A stretch of DNA of 35,531 bases from Bacteroidales bacterium (GCA_023251485.1 JAHEYR010000013.1:1-35531); one strand, 5' to 3'. Numbered from the stretch's first letter, positions 24,801 through 33,892 are shown. Made by a program: numbers and translations. The notes: generated from the letters alone by a model not told the origin.

Positions 24801-25994
24801 TTATAGTCCAAGTTTTTTTGCTATTTCCTTCGGAATGGCATTTTTGTGTACCATTATTGCAATTGTGTTGATTCTGGTGTATGCTTCACTCATATTTAAA
24901 TATCCACCCAACTTATTGCTGTTGCTATTCCATGAATTCTTGGTTTTAAAATAGATAGTCCCATTTTGGTCACTAACCATTCCTGTAAAGTGCATTAAAT
25001 GGTCATCGGTTGTTTGCTGTGTGTCGAAAGCCTTTTGACGCATCTCTTGCGTCACTTTCTTCTCTGGAACAGGACTGGTGAATGAAAATAACTGCGACAT
25101 ACGTTCTTTTTCGCTTAACTTTTCCCAGCGTGCTCTTTCTGTTCCTTCCATCGAATTGATATCTTTTTCGGGAGCAATAGCTAATCCGTTAGAATGTGAA
25201 AACCCTTTATCGCTAACATCACCATCCCAGCAAACAGAATAACCATTCTTTAAGGCTGACTTTATTACCTCCATCATCTCATCAATAGGTAGGTTATAAT
25301 AACGATCTTGTGACCAGTTATCAGGAATATCAATCATTACCTGACGATAGAACGGAACATGCGAATATGATGTGATCTCAACATAATCATCAGGATTAAA
25401 CCCTGTTGATTTTGTGAAAGAAATCGGATCCACTTTCTTGTTATTATTTACAGAAAATGTGGTCGGAAGTTTTCCTAAATAAATATCGAGCATTGCATTA
25501 AATGTGTTCTTCCATACTTCAGAAATAGACCCATTTTTCTTTGCTTTAACAACATCAATGTATGCTTTTAATTCAGCATCAAGTTCGCCATGAATATGGT
25601 TGTTTTCGGCAGCAAAACCAGTATAGACATCTTCTGGTACAAAGCCGTGTTCGCGAATGACATTGAATACATCATGTGCTTGTCCACCTTCACCAAAATT
25701 GGCGGTTCCATTTCTCCGAACATATTTGTCAGCTTTGCTTTCATATGCATAGCGTACAAAATAAATCGGTGACAATATAAACTCACCTTTATTCATACGA
25801 ATGAGTTCTGTTTCAACAAATGAAGTCGTTGCAAAACTCCAACAGGTTCCTGATTTAAATTGATCTTTTACAGGCGTAGTCTTAATATCGGTAATGGTTG
25901 TAAACTTAAACCCTTTTTCCTGATCTTGAGCCTGTAAAGGCATCCATAAGGTAATCAGTAAAAGTAAACTGAGAAGTTGAGTAGGTGTTTTCAT
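24801..25994 (-). CDS. Exported aminopeptidase C / bleomycin-hydrolase-type cysteine peptidase
   Basis: 397 residues of peptidase family C1B. Signal peptide MKTPTQLLSLLLLITLWMPLQA, so it acts outside the cytoplasm, unlike classic PepC. Active-site residues: Gln45 and Cys51 in DQFKSGTCWSFA, His332 in DDHLMHFTGM, Asn353 in KTKNSWNS. The middle (about 75-270) carries SPIYFVRYAY and GEGGQAHDVFNVI, typical of the family, which forms hexameric barrels. It probably trims peptides in the periplasm; lipobox absent. The start follows the preceding barrel gene by 20 bases, so the two form a pair. Confidence 0.88.
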   Translation of the reverse strand: MKTPTQLLSLLLLITLWMPLQAQDQEKGFKFTTITDIKTTPVKDQFKSGTCWSFATTSFVETELIRMNKGEFILSPIYFVRYAYESKADKYVRRNGTANFGEGGQAHDVFNVIREHGFVPEDVYTGFAAENNHIHGELDAELKAYIDVVKAKKNGSISEVWKNTFNAMLDIYLGKLPTTFSVNNNKKVDPISFTKSTGFNPDDYVEITSYSHVPFYRQVMIDIPDNWSQDRYYNLPIDEMMEVIKSALKNGYSVCWDGDVSDKGFSHSNGLAIAPEKDINSMEGTERARWEKLSEKERMSQLFSFTSPVPEKKVTQEMRQKAFDTQQTTDDHLMHFTGMVSDQNGTIYFKTKNSWNSNSNKLGGYLNMSEAYTRINTIAIMVHKNAIPKEIAKKLGL

Positions 25995-26014
25995 GTTTCA
26001 ATATTTGGGTTGAA

Positions 26015-26788
26015 TTAATTATAGCGTTTACCAAAGTGAAAGGCAATATAGACAGTGGTTAATAGATTCTGATTCTTCGTATAAGCCATGATAGGAACAG
26101 CTTTTGGATGATAATCAACAACAACGCCGGCTTCTAAAGCTACTACTTTTGTGTTGTATTTGCCATATTCGAAGTTAAAACCAAACTTGCCATATAGCCC
26201 GGGGTAGGGCTTTATTTGATTGATTCCTTTAAAGAATGATGCTCTTCCATAAATATTTTCAATATCATGGACATCTGGATTATAACGTTCAGTTGTGATC
26301 GTGTAATCAACTACCGGACCGGTGGTGGCGTCTTGTATGATACGAAGATAAATTGGTTTTGCCAGCGCTACTTCTGCTCCCACATAATAGAAATATCTTA
26401 CTTCGATTCCTCCCCAATAGGGCTTTTGATTCATTAAATTCTGATAACCGATTCCACTTCTAATGATGTAACATGCGTTTAATTTTCCGTAATAGTATGG
26501 TCTGGCATCAGAAAAGTAAGGATTGACAGACTTCGTTTGCTTGGGAGAACACATCTCCAGAAACTCAGCTTCAAACATCTTCTTCTTGAAAAAATCATCA
26601 TTCAAACTCCTTCTGTAACCAAAGCCCCATCCATTAGAGTGCAACATACCATAAAAACTGTGTTCGCGTGTGAGTAACAATGAGTTGCCAACCGTGTCTT
26701 GTTCAACTTTTATTTGAGAGAATCCCATCCCTGTAAAAAGAACAGTTGTCAGCAAAAGCGCCAGCGTTACAATTTTTCTATTGAGCAT
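26015..26788 (-). CDS. Predicted outer-membrane or secreted beta-barrel protein, unknown
   Basis: 257 residues with signal peptide (KIVTLALLLTTVLFTGMGFSQ). The remainder shows repeated aromatic beta-strands such as GMLHSNGWGFGYRRSL, YYYGKLNACYIIRSGIGY, GLYGKFGFNFEYGKY and LLTTVYIAFHFGKRY, compatible with an 8-10-stranded barrel. No family recognised. It is the first gene of the unit with the cysteine peptidase. A two-part promoter precedes it at 26842-26876. Confidence 0.6.
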   Translation of the reverse strand: MLNRKIVTLALLLTTVLFTGMGFSQIKVEQDTVGNSLLLTREHSFYGMLHSNGWGFGYRRSLNDDFFKKKMFEAEFLEMCSPKQTKSVNPYFSDARPYYYGKLNACYIIRSGIGYQNLMNQKPYWGGIEVRYFYYVGAEVALAKPIYLRIIQDATTGPVVDYTITTERYNPDVHDIENIYGRASFFKGINQIKPYPGLYGKFGFNFEYGKYNTKVVALEAGVVVDYHPKAVPIMAYTKNQNLLTTVYIAFHFGKRYN

Positions 26789-26841
26789 AGCATCGAAGTA
26801 TTAAAAAAAATACGGTAATTTTGGTTATTCAAACCGCCTAA

Positions 26842-26876
26842 CAAAGATAAGCGCTGATTTTATTTTTCCTAACAAA
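26842..26876 (-). promoter_or_regulatory. Two-part Bacteroidetes promoter for the barrel/peptidase unit
   Basis: On the - strand TTTG (26873-26876) and TATCTTTG (26842-26849) are separated by 23 bases, at the upper end of the reported spacing for TTTG-n-TAnnTTTG promoters. The ATG at 26788 lies 53 bases downstream. Confidence 0.5.
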
Positions 26877-26897
26877 GTAAACGTATTTTCGATAGAA

Positions 26898-27581
26898 ATG
26901 AATACATCTATTAACCCCCAGATTGAAGAGAGCTGGAAAAACGCATTGCTCAGCGAGTTTCAAAGCGATTATTTTGCTGATCTTAAGGTCTTTTTGCAAA
27001 TAGAGAAAAGAAATTATACGCTATATCCTCCTGGTTCGTTGATCTTTTCAGCATTTAATCATACCCCTTTTGATAAAGTGAAGGTAGTGATTCTTGGGCA
27101 AGACCCATATCACGGGCCTGGTCAGGCACATGGATTATGCTTTTCTGTCCCTTCTGGTGTTGAACCGCCACCATCATTGAAGAATATCTTTAAAGAACTG
27201 CAACAGGATATTGGAATGACTATACCAGCTCATGGCAACCTTGAAAAGTGGGCTGACCAAGGTGTCCTCTTGTTAAATGCAACGCTAACAGTTCGAGCCA
27301 ATCAAGCCGGTTCTCATCAAAAAAAAGGATGGGAGTCATTTACAGATCGGGTGATTAGCGAATTGTCTAAACAGCGGAAAGGAATTATATTTATACTTTG
27401 GGGTAATTATGCCAAGGCAAAAGAAAGTCTGATAGATACCAGTAAGCATTATGTTTTGAAGTCGGCACATCCATCTCCATTATCAGCCTACAATGGCTTT
27501 TTTGGATGTAAACATTTCTCAAAGACTAACGAGATTTTGATAAACCAGGGATTATCTCCTATTGATTGGAATCTAGCTTGA
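26898..27581 (+). CDS. ung: Uracil-DNA glycosylase
   Basis: 227 residues, the normal length of family 1 UDG. Water-activating motif [19 protein letters not shown] with Asp69, uracil-pocket [22 protein letters not shown], and the minor-groove loop HPSPLSA with His191. It removes uracil from DNA, starting base-excision repair. It is divergent from the barrel gene. A TAATTTTG element at 26816-26823 could be its -7 box, about 75 bases upstream; no clear -33. Confidence 0.97.
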   Translation: MNTSINPQIEESWKNALLSEFQSDYFADLKVFLQIEKRNYTLYPPGSLIFSAFNHTPFDKVKVVILGQDPYHGPGQAHGLCFSVPSGVEPPPSLKNIFKELQQDIGMTIPAHGNLEKWADQGVLLLNATLTVRANQAGSHQKKGWESFTDRVISELSKQRKGIIFILWGNYAKAKESLIDTSKHYVLKSAHPSPLSAYNGFFGCKHFSKTNEILINQGLSPIDWNLA

Positions 27582-27996
27582 AAAGTTTGTGATGAGGAAT
27601 GAGGATAAAGCTGAATAGGAACAAGACCGAATCGTAGTGGAGTATTGCTCATTCTAAAATAAATTGATCGAAAGAAATGACGGCGTCGGAGGGAGCACGA
27701 CAACAAACTCGCCTTCCAGATTTTCAGACTGATTCCTGAATATATCCTTCTTTGATCTCTCCCGGATGATGATGAGATTAAGAAGCGATACTATATGCCT
27801 GAGGTTAAAATTACCCTTTTATTCTCCTTTCCTGATTCTAAACTAACCCAATTCATGCGTTAGAATCAGAATAGGGTGAGAATAGAATCAGAATAGGATC
27901 AGGTTAGGATAACCCTTCGAGTATCAGCTGATCATCAGCATGTGAAAAAGGGAGTGTCAGCGCGATGTATCTCTTCAATCGAAGCCACAAAAAAGA
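27582..27996. other. Non-coding region after ung
   Basis: About 415 bases without a supported gene. It holds the repeat cluster at 27833-27902 and a 13-base palindrome GCTGATCATCAGC at 27927-27939. No tRNA or recognisable RNA gene. The sequence is richer in G and C than other gaps and may be a decayed fragment. Confidence 0.6.
27833..27902. repeat. Short intergenic direct and inverted repeats
   Basis: The 15-base unit TAGAATCAGAATAGG occurs twice exactly (27861-27875 and 27883-27897), 22 bases apart. A reverse copy of its core, TGATTCTAA at 27833-27841, pairs with TTAGAATCA at 27860-27868. A further partial copy, GGATCAGG, follows. The result is a potential stem and a tandem array. Confidence 0.6.
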
Positions 27997-29265
27997 TTAT
28001 TGATCTTTTAATTTAGAAACACCCTTATCTGTACCGAACCATTTATTGCCTTGTACATCAATGGCTATCGCATTTACTTTATCGCTGATAATTCCACTAT
28101 TTGTAGTATTGTAACTCGTCCAGTTCGTGCCATCAAATTCAAGCACGCCACCAGCCTCTGTACCAAACCATTTATTGCCTTGAGCATCAACTGCTATGGC
28201 TGTAATTCCACCCGAAGTCGTACTATTGGGTTTGGTGTAGTTGGTCCATGATGAACCATCATATTTTGAAATCATTCCAACGCCATTCGTACCGAACCAT
28301 CTATTTCCTTGTAAATCAATCGCAATTGCTTTCGTGTATCCATAGCTATCCAGATAGGTCGTCCAACTTGTTCCATCAAACTTTGATACACCAGAATGAG
28401 TCCCAAACCATCTGAAGCCCTGTAAGTCAACAGCGATAGAACAGACAAAGCTATTGGCCAAACCATTGTTAGAAGCTGTATAAGTAGTCCAGTTTATTCC
28501 ATCAAATTTAGAAACCCCTCCGCCGTTTGTTCCAAACCACTTGTTGTTTTGTAAGTCAACGTAAACAGCCAGAATATTGTCGTTTTGTAACCCGGAAGCT
28601 GTTGATTTAATGGTAGTCCAGTTGGTTCCGTCGAACTTGGTGATACCACTGTTGGTCCCAAACCATTTATTATTCTGCAAATCGATTGCCATCGAAATAA
28701 TGTAATTACTTGCCAACGGATAAGCTGGCGTGCCATAGGATGTCCAGTTCGTCCCATCAAAACTGGAGGCTCCTCCATTTGTAGCAAACCACTTATTCCC
28801 TTGCAGGTCTATCGTGATCACGTTAACAAAGTTATTGATTAACCCATCGGCGGTGGTGTAATTTGTCCATTGCGCTCCGGTCGAAGTGTTAAATGAAACG
28901 ACATTTCCATATGCTGTGCCACCTGTATTAATAGCATAGGCACGAACGTAATAGGTGGTGTTGGGCTTTAGTCCGGTGATGGTACTTGTAAATGTTCCAT
29001 CACCCTTTCCGTCAATTGTCTTACTATTCGTGTATATTGGCGTTTTGTTGGTGCTCCAGCAGACGCCTCGTTTTGCTACCGGAGGACCACCATTCGAAGT
29101 TACCGTTCCTCCACAGACTGCGCTTATTGTCGTTTTGGTTGAAATAACACTCGTTGTAACACTGGGAAGCTTTAACGCGGCCTCTTTTTGACAGCTTGTT
29201 GCTGAAAAAATAAATAGACTGATAAAGATAAAAGAGGGAAAAAATTTAAAGCGTACCAACATCAT
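27997..29265 (-). CDS. Seven-bladed two-component-regulator-propeller lipoprotein
   Basis: 422 residues. A lipoprotein signal (MMLVRFKFFPSFIFISLFIFSATSC) with Cys at the end of the h-region, then one Fn3-like domain (about 33-133; typical GTFTSTITGLKPNTTYYVRAYA ending, abbreviated here as LKPNTTYYVRAYA), then seven repeats of about 40 residues built on D-L-Q-G-N-K-W-F-G-T-N-x-G-V-S-K-F-D-G-T-N-W-T-x-Y. This is the Reg_prop repeat of periplasmic sensor propellers. The chain opens with half a blade and ends with the complementary half, as in a velcro-closed propeller. There is no kinase or regulator attached, so it acts as a separate surface or periplasmic binding protein. Confidence 0.85.
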   Translation of the reverse strand: MMLVRFKFFPSFIFISLFIFSATSCQKEAALKLPSVTTSVISTKTTISAVCGGTVTSNGGPPVAKRGVCWSTNKTPIYTNSKTIDGKGDGTFTSTITGLKPNTTYYVRAYAINTGGTAYGNVVSFNTSTGAQWTNYTTADGLINNFVNVITIDLQGNKWFATNGGASSFDGTNWTSYGTPAYPLASNYIISMAIDLQNNKWFGTNSGITKFDGTNWTTIKSTASGLQNDNILAVYVDLQNNKWFGTNGGGVSKFDGINWTTYTASNNGLANSFVCSIAVDLQGFRWFGTHSGVSKFDGTSWTTYLDSYGYTKAIAIDLQGNRWFGTNGVGMISKYDGSSWTNYTKPNSTTSGGITAIAVDAQGNKWFGTEAGGVLEFDGTNWTSYNTTNSGIISDKVNAIAIDVQGNKWFGTDKGVSKLKDQ

Positions 29266-29335
29266 TCCATCACAATTTGAAAAAATAAAGATAATATTTC
29301 TTTTGAGTCGTGGAAGCTTAATGATGTGCGGCTAT

Positions 29336-30430
29336 TTATTTTTTAGAGATGCTTATTTTCAGTTCGTTCCATGCACTGTTGCGTTTTGGATTGTCTTTAA
29401 CTCTGAACTGATTATCCTGAATAATGTCTTTTACATCAGAAATTCTCTCTTGTGTGGCAGGATGCGTACTTAGATAGGTGTATGATTCACCGGTTTTTTC
29501 TTGCTTTTTTAATAGATCTAGCAACTGAATCATTCCATGAGGGTCGATATTATTTCGTACCATTGTTTCAACAGCTCCTTTATCGGCAATACGTTCCATG
29601 TCTCTTGAATAGCGGAGAGAGTTGAGCATATCGGCATTTTGAACTAATACGGAAGAAATCCCACTTCTATCGTGCAGAATGACTGAGAGAAAGATAGACC
29701 GCGACAGATCGCTGGCCATCGCTCTTAATGAATGACGTTCGCGGACATGCGTAGCTTCATGCGCTAATAATCCGGTTAGCTCTTCAGGAGTATCTAATTT
29801 ATTTAATAAGCCATCGTAAACCAGAATATGTCCACCTGGTGTGGCAAAGGCATTCAGTTCTTTGTTGTGCACTACCGTGATTTCGAGATGATAGTCGGTG
29901 TCGAAATTTATCTCTTTGGCAAATTGTTTGACGAGATTTGTCTTTAGGGTGTCTATACTATCCTGCCTAATCAGCTGGTTATATATTTTGTTGCCAAGAT
30001 CTACCTCGTATTCTATTGGAAGCTTTTGTGCGAAAGTATCGGCTGCGAACGGAATAATATAAAAGTATAGGGCTAAAACTATGGCGATAGCTCCTCCGAT
30101 AATAGTAATAACCTTGCCCTTATCCGAGCCAATGAAATCATTGATAGAATGATAGGTAGGGGAGTGTCCGGTCATTTTTAAGATAGAGATAACCTGTGGA
30201 ACGTCTTTTACTTCAAGGTATTGATAAGTAGAGTTATAAAATACAATCAGTAATTTCTTGCCAGGCTTAATGTATACCGCCGTTATAGCTTGGTAGTTAA
30301 TATTGATAACTTGTTTCTCTCCATCTGATGACGTATATTGAATCGCAATCCCGGATGTTGAAAATTCAGAATCAGCTCCATATCCTGAAGCTGATTTCCC
30401 ATCATAGAACGTACAGAGAGGGACATACAT
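29336..30430 (-). CDS. M48-family metalloprotease with N-terminal extra domain
   Basis: 364 residues. Zinc site HEATH (224-228), third ligand Glu279 in SRDMERIADKGA, and THPATQERISDV near the C-terminus, all typical of M48 (Ste24/BepA/Oma1-like). An N-terminal domain of about 100 residues (SGIAIQYTSSDGEKQVINI, VYIKPGKKLLIVFYN) looks beta-rich, possibly PH-like, before a transmembrane helix at about 107-127. The protease domain is then probably on the periplasmic side. It likely digests misfolded membrane or envelope proteins. It starts 14 bases after the inositol-phosphatase stop. Confidence 0.85.
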   Translation of the reverse strand: MYVPLCTFYDGKSASGYGADSEFSTSGIAIQYTSSDGEKQVININYQAITAVYIKPGKKLLIVFYNSTYQYLEVKDVPQVISILKMTGHSPTYHSINDFIGSDKGKVITIIGGAIAIVLALYFYIIPFAADTFAQKLPIEYEVDLGNKIYNQLIRQDSIDTLKTNLVKQFAKEINFDTDYHLEITVVHNKELNAFATPGGHILVYDGLLNKLDTPEELTGLLAHEATHVRERHSLRAMASDLSRSIFLSVILHDRSGISSVLVQNADMLNSLRYSRDMERIADKGAVETMVRNNIDPHGMIQLLDLLKKQEKTGESYTYLSTHPATQERISDVKDIIQDNQFRVKDNPKRNSAWNELKISISKK

Positions 30431-30444
30431 AGCCTAAAAATTTA

Positions 30445-31239
30445 TTAATTGTTAAAATGCTGTTTTACAAGGTGCAGACACTCAGCAGTCACTTTTCCAT
30501 TTGAAGCAAGCAGTCTGCGTCCAAAGAGATAGTTTGTGCCTCCCTCAAAATCAGTAACGACACCTCCTGCTTCTGTCACTAGAAGGATTCCTGCTGCTAC
30601 ATCCCATGGATTTAATCCATATTCGAAGAAAAATTCAAATCGACCACAGGCGACATAAGCCAAGTCGGCAGCAGCACTACCTATTCTTCTGACACCTGAT
30701 GATTTTTTGATAAAATATTCAAACAGCTGCATATATTGTGGAAGCAGCGTAAAATCGGTATAAGGAAATCCGGTAGCAATAAGTGCTCTATCCAGATTGC
30801 TTTGTGAAGATACCTTAATTGGATTTCCATTTACAAATGCTCCGCCCCCTTTGGTCGCATGAAAACATTCATCTTGGTTTATTTCATAAACTACTCCAAT
30901 AATGGGCTCATTGCCATCAACCAATGCTACACTAACACAAAAACAAGGAAGGCGGTGAAGAAAATTGGTTGTGCCATCTAACGGGTCAATAATCCAACTG
31001 TAACGTTCACCTACAACGGTAGAAGTCTTTTCTTCGGTAATGAAACCTGCTTCAGGCAATAGATTATGCAGGTCGCGAACTAACATTTCCTCGGCTGTTT
31101 TATCGACAAAGGTTACAAAATCGTGACTCCCTTTTTGTTGTATGTCGTTTTCCGTAATCAGATTGAGCTGTTCACGAATAAATTGTCCTGCATTTTTACA
31201 GATGTTGATCAATTCATTACACAAAGGTTGATATTCCAT
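30445..31239 (-). CDS. Inositol monophosphatase family protein
   Basis: 264 residues. Metal-binding motifs of the FIG/IMPase superfamily: Glu in FITEEKTS (about 66-73), WIIDPLDGTTNF with Asp85 and Asp88, and NPWDVAAGILLVTEAGG with Asp213. It probably hydrolyses inositol-1-phosphate, or a related sugar phosphate or 3'-phosphoadenosine nucleotide. SuhB-like inositol monophosphatase is the nearest match. It lies in a leftward line with the M48 protease and MtaB. Confidence 0.88.
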   Translation of the reverse strand: MEYQPLCNELINICKNAGQFIREQLNLITENDIQQKGSHDFVTFVDKTAEEMLVRDLHNLLPEAGFITEEKTSTVVGERYSWIIDPLDGTTNFLHRLPCFCVSVALVDGNEPIIGVVYEINQDECFHATKGGGAFVNGNPIKVSSQSNLDRALIATGFPYTDFTLLPQYMQLFEYFIKKSSGVRRIGSAAADLAYVACGRFEFFFEYGLNPWDVAAGILLVTEAGGVVTDFEGGTNYLFGRRLLASNGKVTAECLHLVKQHFNN

Positions 31240-31266
31240 GATATACTTTTTTATATTGTTTGCTAT

Positions 31267-31282
31267 CGGTTATTATTAACCG
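31267..31282 (-). other. Short palindrome between mtaB and the phosphatase gene
   Basis: CGGTTATTATTAACCG has 6-base arms and a 4-base loop. It may be a weak terminator or an operator; on the - strand no U tract follows. Confidence 0.25.
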
Positions 31283-31299
31283 GTTCTTTTTGAAATCGT

Positions 31300-32601
31300 T
31301 TAACTATTCAATGAAACAATAAACAGCCCGTCTTCATCGATATGATCGAGCGTTACAGCAGTTATTTGGTTTACCAGATAAGGGCGATGAGGTGTTTTTA
31401 CTCTGATATAATTTTCTGAGAAGCCCGACATCATGCCTTTGTCTACATCAGATTCCCATAATACATTAACAGTTCTTCCAATATTAGACTGATAAAAGCT
31501 CTCTTTCTTTTCATCCGACAAGAGATGTAGCTTTCGGCTTCTCTCTTCTTTCACATGATTTGAAAGATGTCCACCCATTTCCGCAGCTTTAGTACCTGGA
31601 CGTGACGAATAGGTGAAAACATGAAGATATGAAATGTCGAGACGCTCAATGAAACGATATTCATCCAGAAAGTTCTCTTCTGTTTCACCGGGGAAACCAA
31701 CAATGACATCGGCTGCAATACAGGCGTGGGGCATTATCTCTTTGATTCGGTTGATCCGTTCTTCAAAGAGAGAACGGGCATATCTTCGGCGCATGAGACT
31801 TAGTATCTTGTCTGATCCTGCCTGAAGAGGAATATGAAAATGGGGTGTAAATCGCTTTGATGTCGAGACAAATTGCATGATTTGATCGGTCAACAGATTC
31901 GGCTCAATAGATGAAATGCGATATCTGTCAATGCCTTCTACTTCATCCAATGCTTTGACTAAATCAAAAAACGACTCATTCTGATGTCTTCCAAAGTCAC
32001 CGATATTTACACCTGTTAAAACAACTTCTCTAACGTTGGTGGCTGCAATAAGCTTCGCTTTTTCGATAGTACCATTGACGGTGTCGCTGCGGCTTCTGCC
32101 TCGTGCAAAAGGAATCGTACAATAGGTACAAGCATAATCACAACCATCTTGTACTTTTAGGAAAGACCGGGTGCGATCATCAATAGAATAGGATGACACA
32201 AAGGTTGTTGATGATGCGATTTCAGACTGATCGACTACCTGATTCGTTTCATCGAAACACTCATTTTTAATAATATCAGCAAGTTTGAACTTCTCAGCAT
32301 TACCCAGCACCCATTTTACACCATCCATATGAGCTAACTCATCAGGTTTAAGCTGTGAATAGCAGCCCATCACGCTGATAGCTGCATTAGGGTTACGGCG
32401 AGCTGCTTGTCGAATAGCTGCACGGCATTTTTTTTCAGCTATGGCTGTAACCGAACAGGTATGGATGACATAAATATCTGCAGATTCTTTAAAATCAACA
32501 GTTTCGAATTCATCTTCAGGAAACTGTTTTGCGATAGAAGAGGTTTCAGAGAAGTTTAACTTACATCCAAAAGTATGAAAGGCTATTTTTTTCTTATTCA
32601 T
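31300..32601 (-). CDS. mtaB: tRNA t6A37 methylthiotransferase MtaB
   Basis: 433 residues from the ATG at 32601 (the TTG at 32610 is unlikely). It converts N6-threonylcarbamoyladenosine at position 37 of ANN-reading tRNAs to the 2-methylthio form. UPF0004 domain with Cys13 (FGCKLN), Cys49 (HTCSVTAIAEKKCR) and Cys80 (VMGCY); radical SAM motif with Cys154, Cys158 and Cys161 in QDGCDYACTYCTIPFARG; C-terminal TRAM-like domain (about 370-430). The HTCSVTAIAEKK stretch and overall length separate MtaB from MiaB and RimO. Confidence 0.94.
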   Translation of the reverse strand: MNKKKIAFHTFGCKLNFSETSSIAKQFPEDEFETVDFKESADIYVIHTCSVTAIAEKKCRAAIRQAARRNPNAAISVMGCYSQLKPDELAHMDGVKWVLGNAEKFKLADIIKNECFDETNQVVDQSEIASSTTFVSSYSIDDRTRSFLKVQDGCDYACTYCTIPFARGRSRSDTVNGTIEKAKLIAATNVREVVLTGVNIGDFGRHQNESFFDLVKALDEVEGIDRYRISSIEPNLLTDQIMQFVSTSKRFTPHFHIPLQAGSDKILSLMRRRYARSLFEERINRIKEIMPHACIAADVIVGFPGETEENFLDEYRFIERLDISYLHVFTYSSRPGTKAAEMGGHLSNHVKEERSRKLHLLSDEKKESFYQSNIGRTVNVLWESDVDKGMMSGFSENYIRVKTPHRPYLVNQITAVTLDHIDEDGLFIVSLNS

Positions 32602-32893
32602 GGGCTGCAAAATTACTGATTTTTTATCAAACCTGATCCAATGCTGTTTAGAGATTTTTTTTGGCTCTTTTTATGCTCTTTTTTACTTGAAATAAATATT
32701 ATTTCATCCGTAAATGATTTGTTTTGATAGGGCGGATGGAACTCACATATTAAATTTACAACAGTGTTTGTGTTTGGAAAGCATGCTCGTTTCATTGTCT
32801 TTTCTACAACTTAAGCCTTGATTATTTTCGAACAGAATTGAAATTTAGTAAATTGGCAGTTATAAACAGTTTATTTAAAAAAATGTTGAAAAA
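32602..32893. other. Non-coding region before the kinase pair
   Basis: AT-rich, with no supported gene; a 60-residue frame on the - strand (32613-32795) has no recognisable features. It presumably holds the mtaB promoter, which I cannot place. Confidence 0.5.
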
Positions 32894-32926
32894 CTTGCTT
32901 TTTATAAATTGGTTTATTTATATTTG
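32894..32926 (+). promoter_or_regulatory. Two-part Bacteroidetes promoter for the kinase pair
   Basis: CTTG (32894-32897, 3 of 4 matches to TTTG) and TATATTTG (32919-32926), spaced by 21 bases, within the consensus TTTG-n19-21-TAnnTTTG. The first gene begins at 33000, 73 bases further on. Confidence 0.55.
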
Positions 32927-32999
32927 TGAGAATAAAGAGAATTTGGGTAACAAAAGTAAATGACATGTGTGATCAGGATTATTAAGGTCTATAAGCTTT

Positions 33000-33857
33000 G
33001 TGTCATATTCTCAAATAAGTCTTTATGGATCAATTGATATAAATCTCTCAATAGTGGATAATTTGAAAGGTTCGGTTACAAATGAAGAGGCGCTTAGGGT
33101 ATTAGTAGAGAAGCTTACAGAACGGAATCAATTCTTAGAACGGCAACTATCCGATCTGAAATTCGAATTTGATCACTTTACCCACAATTTAACAAGGAGC
33201 ATTCGGGTTCCTTTCCTTAGCATTATTGCGTTAACCGATGGCCTTGTTAAAAATTGTGCGAGTAGTCTGGGTGAATATGGTCAAAGTTATTGTGATAATA
33301 TCGTGTATTCTGCAGATAACATTGAAAAGATTATGATTGATCTTTTTCAATATCATCGGTTAGGTACTACAGAGTTTGAAATGACTGAATTCGATCTGTC
33401 GGTTGTCGTTAATCAGGTTTTAAATGATTACAGAAAGCTAATTGATTTTCGAAATGCAAGTATTATTGTTGACGACAAGTTAGCAAAAGTGTTTTCAAGC
33501 AGGCCTATCCTCTATCAGATTGTTCATCATCTGATTCTATATAACCTTGATAATGCCGAACAAGATGTAAGGCCCATCATTCATATATATTCTCAAAATG
33601 GAAAGGATGGAGTTATGCTTGTGCTGCATTCTAATGTGAAACCGCTTTCACCCCGTATATTGGAGCTTCTGAATTCTGAAAATGGAGAGTTCGGATTTTT
33701 TGAGGAAAATGAACAATCGGGTATTGGTTTAAGTATAGTTAGGAAAGGATGCAATCTATTAAGTTTGAAGTTTGGAGCAGAAGTTATTCAAGGTGAGGGT
33801 AACTTTTATCGTATTCAATTTAATCCTTTGGATATGGTTGTAGATAAAAAGGAATAG
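33000..33857 (+). CDS. Histidine-kinase-like protein lacking catalytic residues (pseudokinase)
   Basis: 285 residues from a GTG at 33000; an in-frame stop at 32970 limits the start, and no ATG is available nearby. Residues 30-58 look like a coiled coil (EEALRVLVEKLTERNQFLERQ). Next is a dimerisation/phosphotransfer-like helix pair, RSIRVPFLSIIAL, which aligns with the canonical HELRTPLNAIIGF. Arg66 stands where the phospho-acceptor His should be. The C-terminal HATPase-like domain keeps the last glycine box (GIGLSIV, 241-247), but the N-box reads QIVHHLILYNL with His and Tyr for the two Asn, and the G1 box is VLHSNVKP with no D-x-G-x-G. The protein is therefore probably a dimerising or regulatory subunit, not an active kinase. 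The intact hybrid kinase follows after 35 bases. Confidence 0.7.
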   Translation: MSYSQISLYGSIDINLSIVDNLKGSVTNEEALRVLVEKLTERNQFLERQLSDLKFEFDHFTHNLTRSIRVPFLSIIALTDGLVKNCASSLGEYGQSYCDNIVYSADNIEKIMIDLFQYHRLGTTEFEMTEFDLSVVVNQVLNDYRKLIDFRNASIIVDDKLAKVFSSRPILYQIVHHLILYNLDNAEQDVRPIIHIYSQNGKDGVMLVLHSNVKPLSPRILELLNSENGEFGFFEENEQSGIGLSIVRKGCNLLSLKFGAEVIQGEGNFYRIQFNPLDMVVDKKE

Positions 33858-33892
33858 CTTAACTTTATCACTTTATTTAAACATAGGTAACT

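Noticed and set aside
27997-29265. CRISPR-like or tandem repeat array
   Set aside because: The DNA repeats are about 126 bases long and in frame; they encode the propeller blades.
32613-32795. 60-residue frame on the - strand after the mtaB start
   Set aside because: No recognisable domain, basic and Asn-rich composition of AT-rich non-coding DNA, and it ends just upstream of mtaB.
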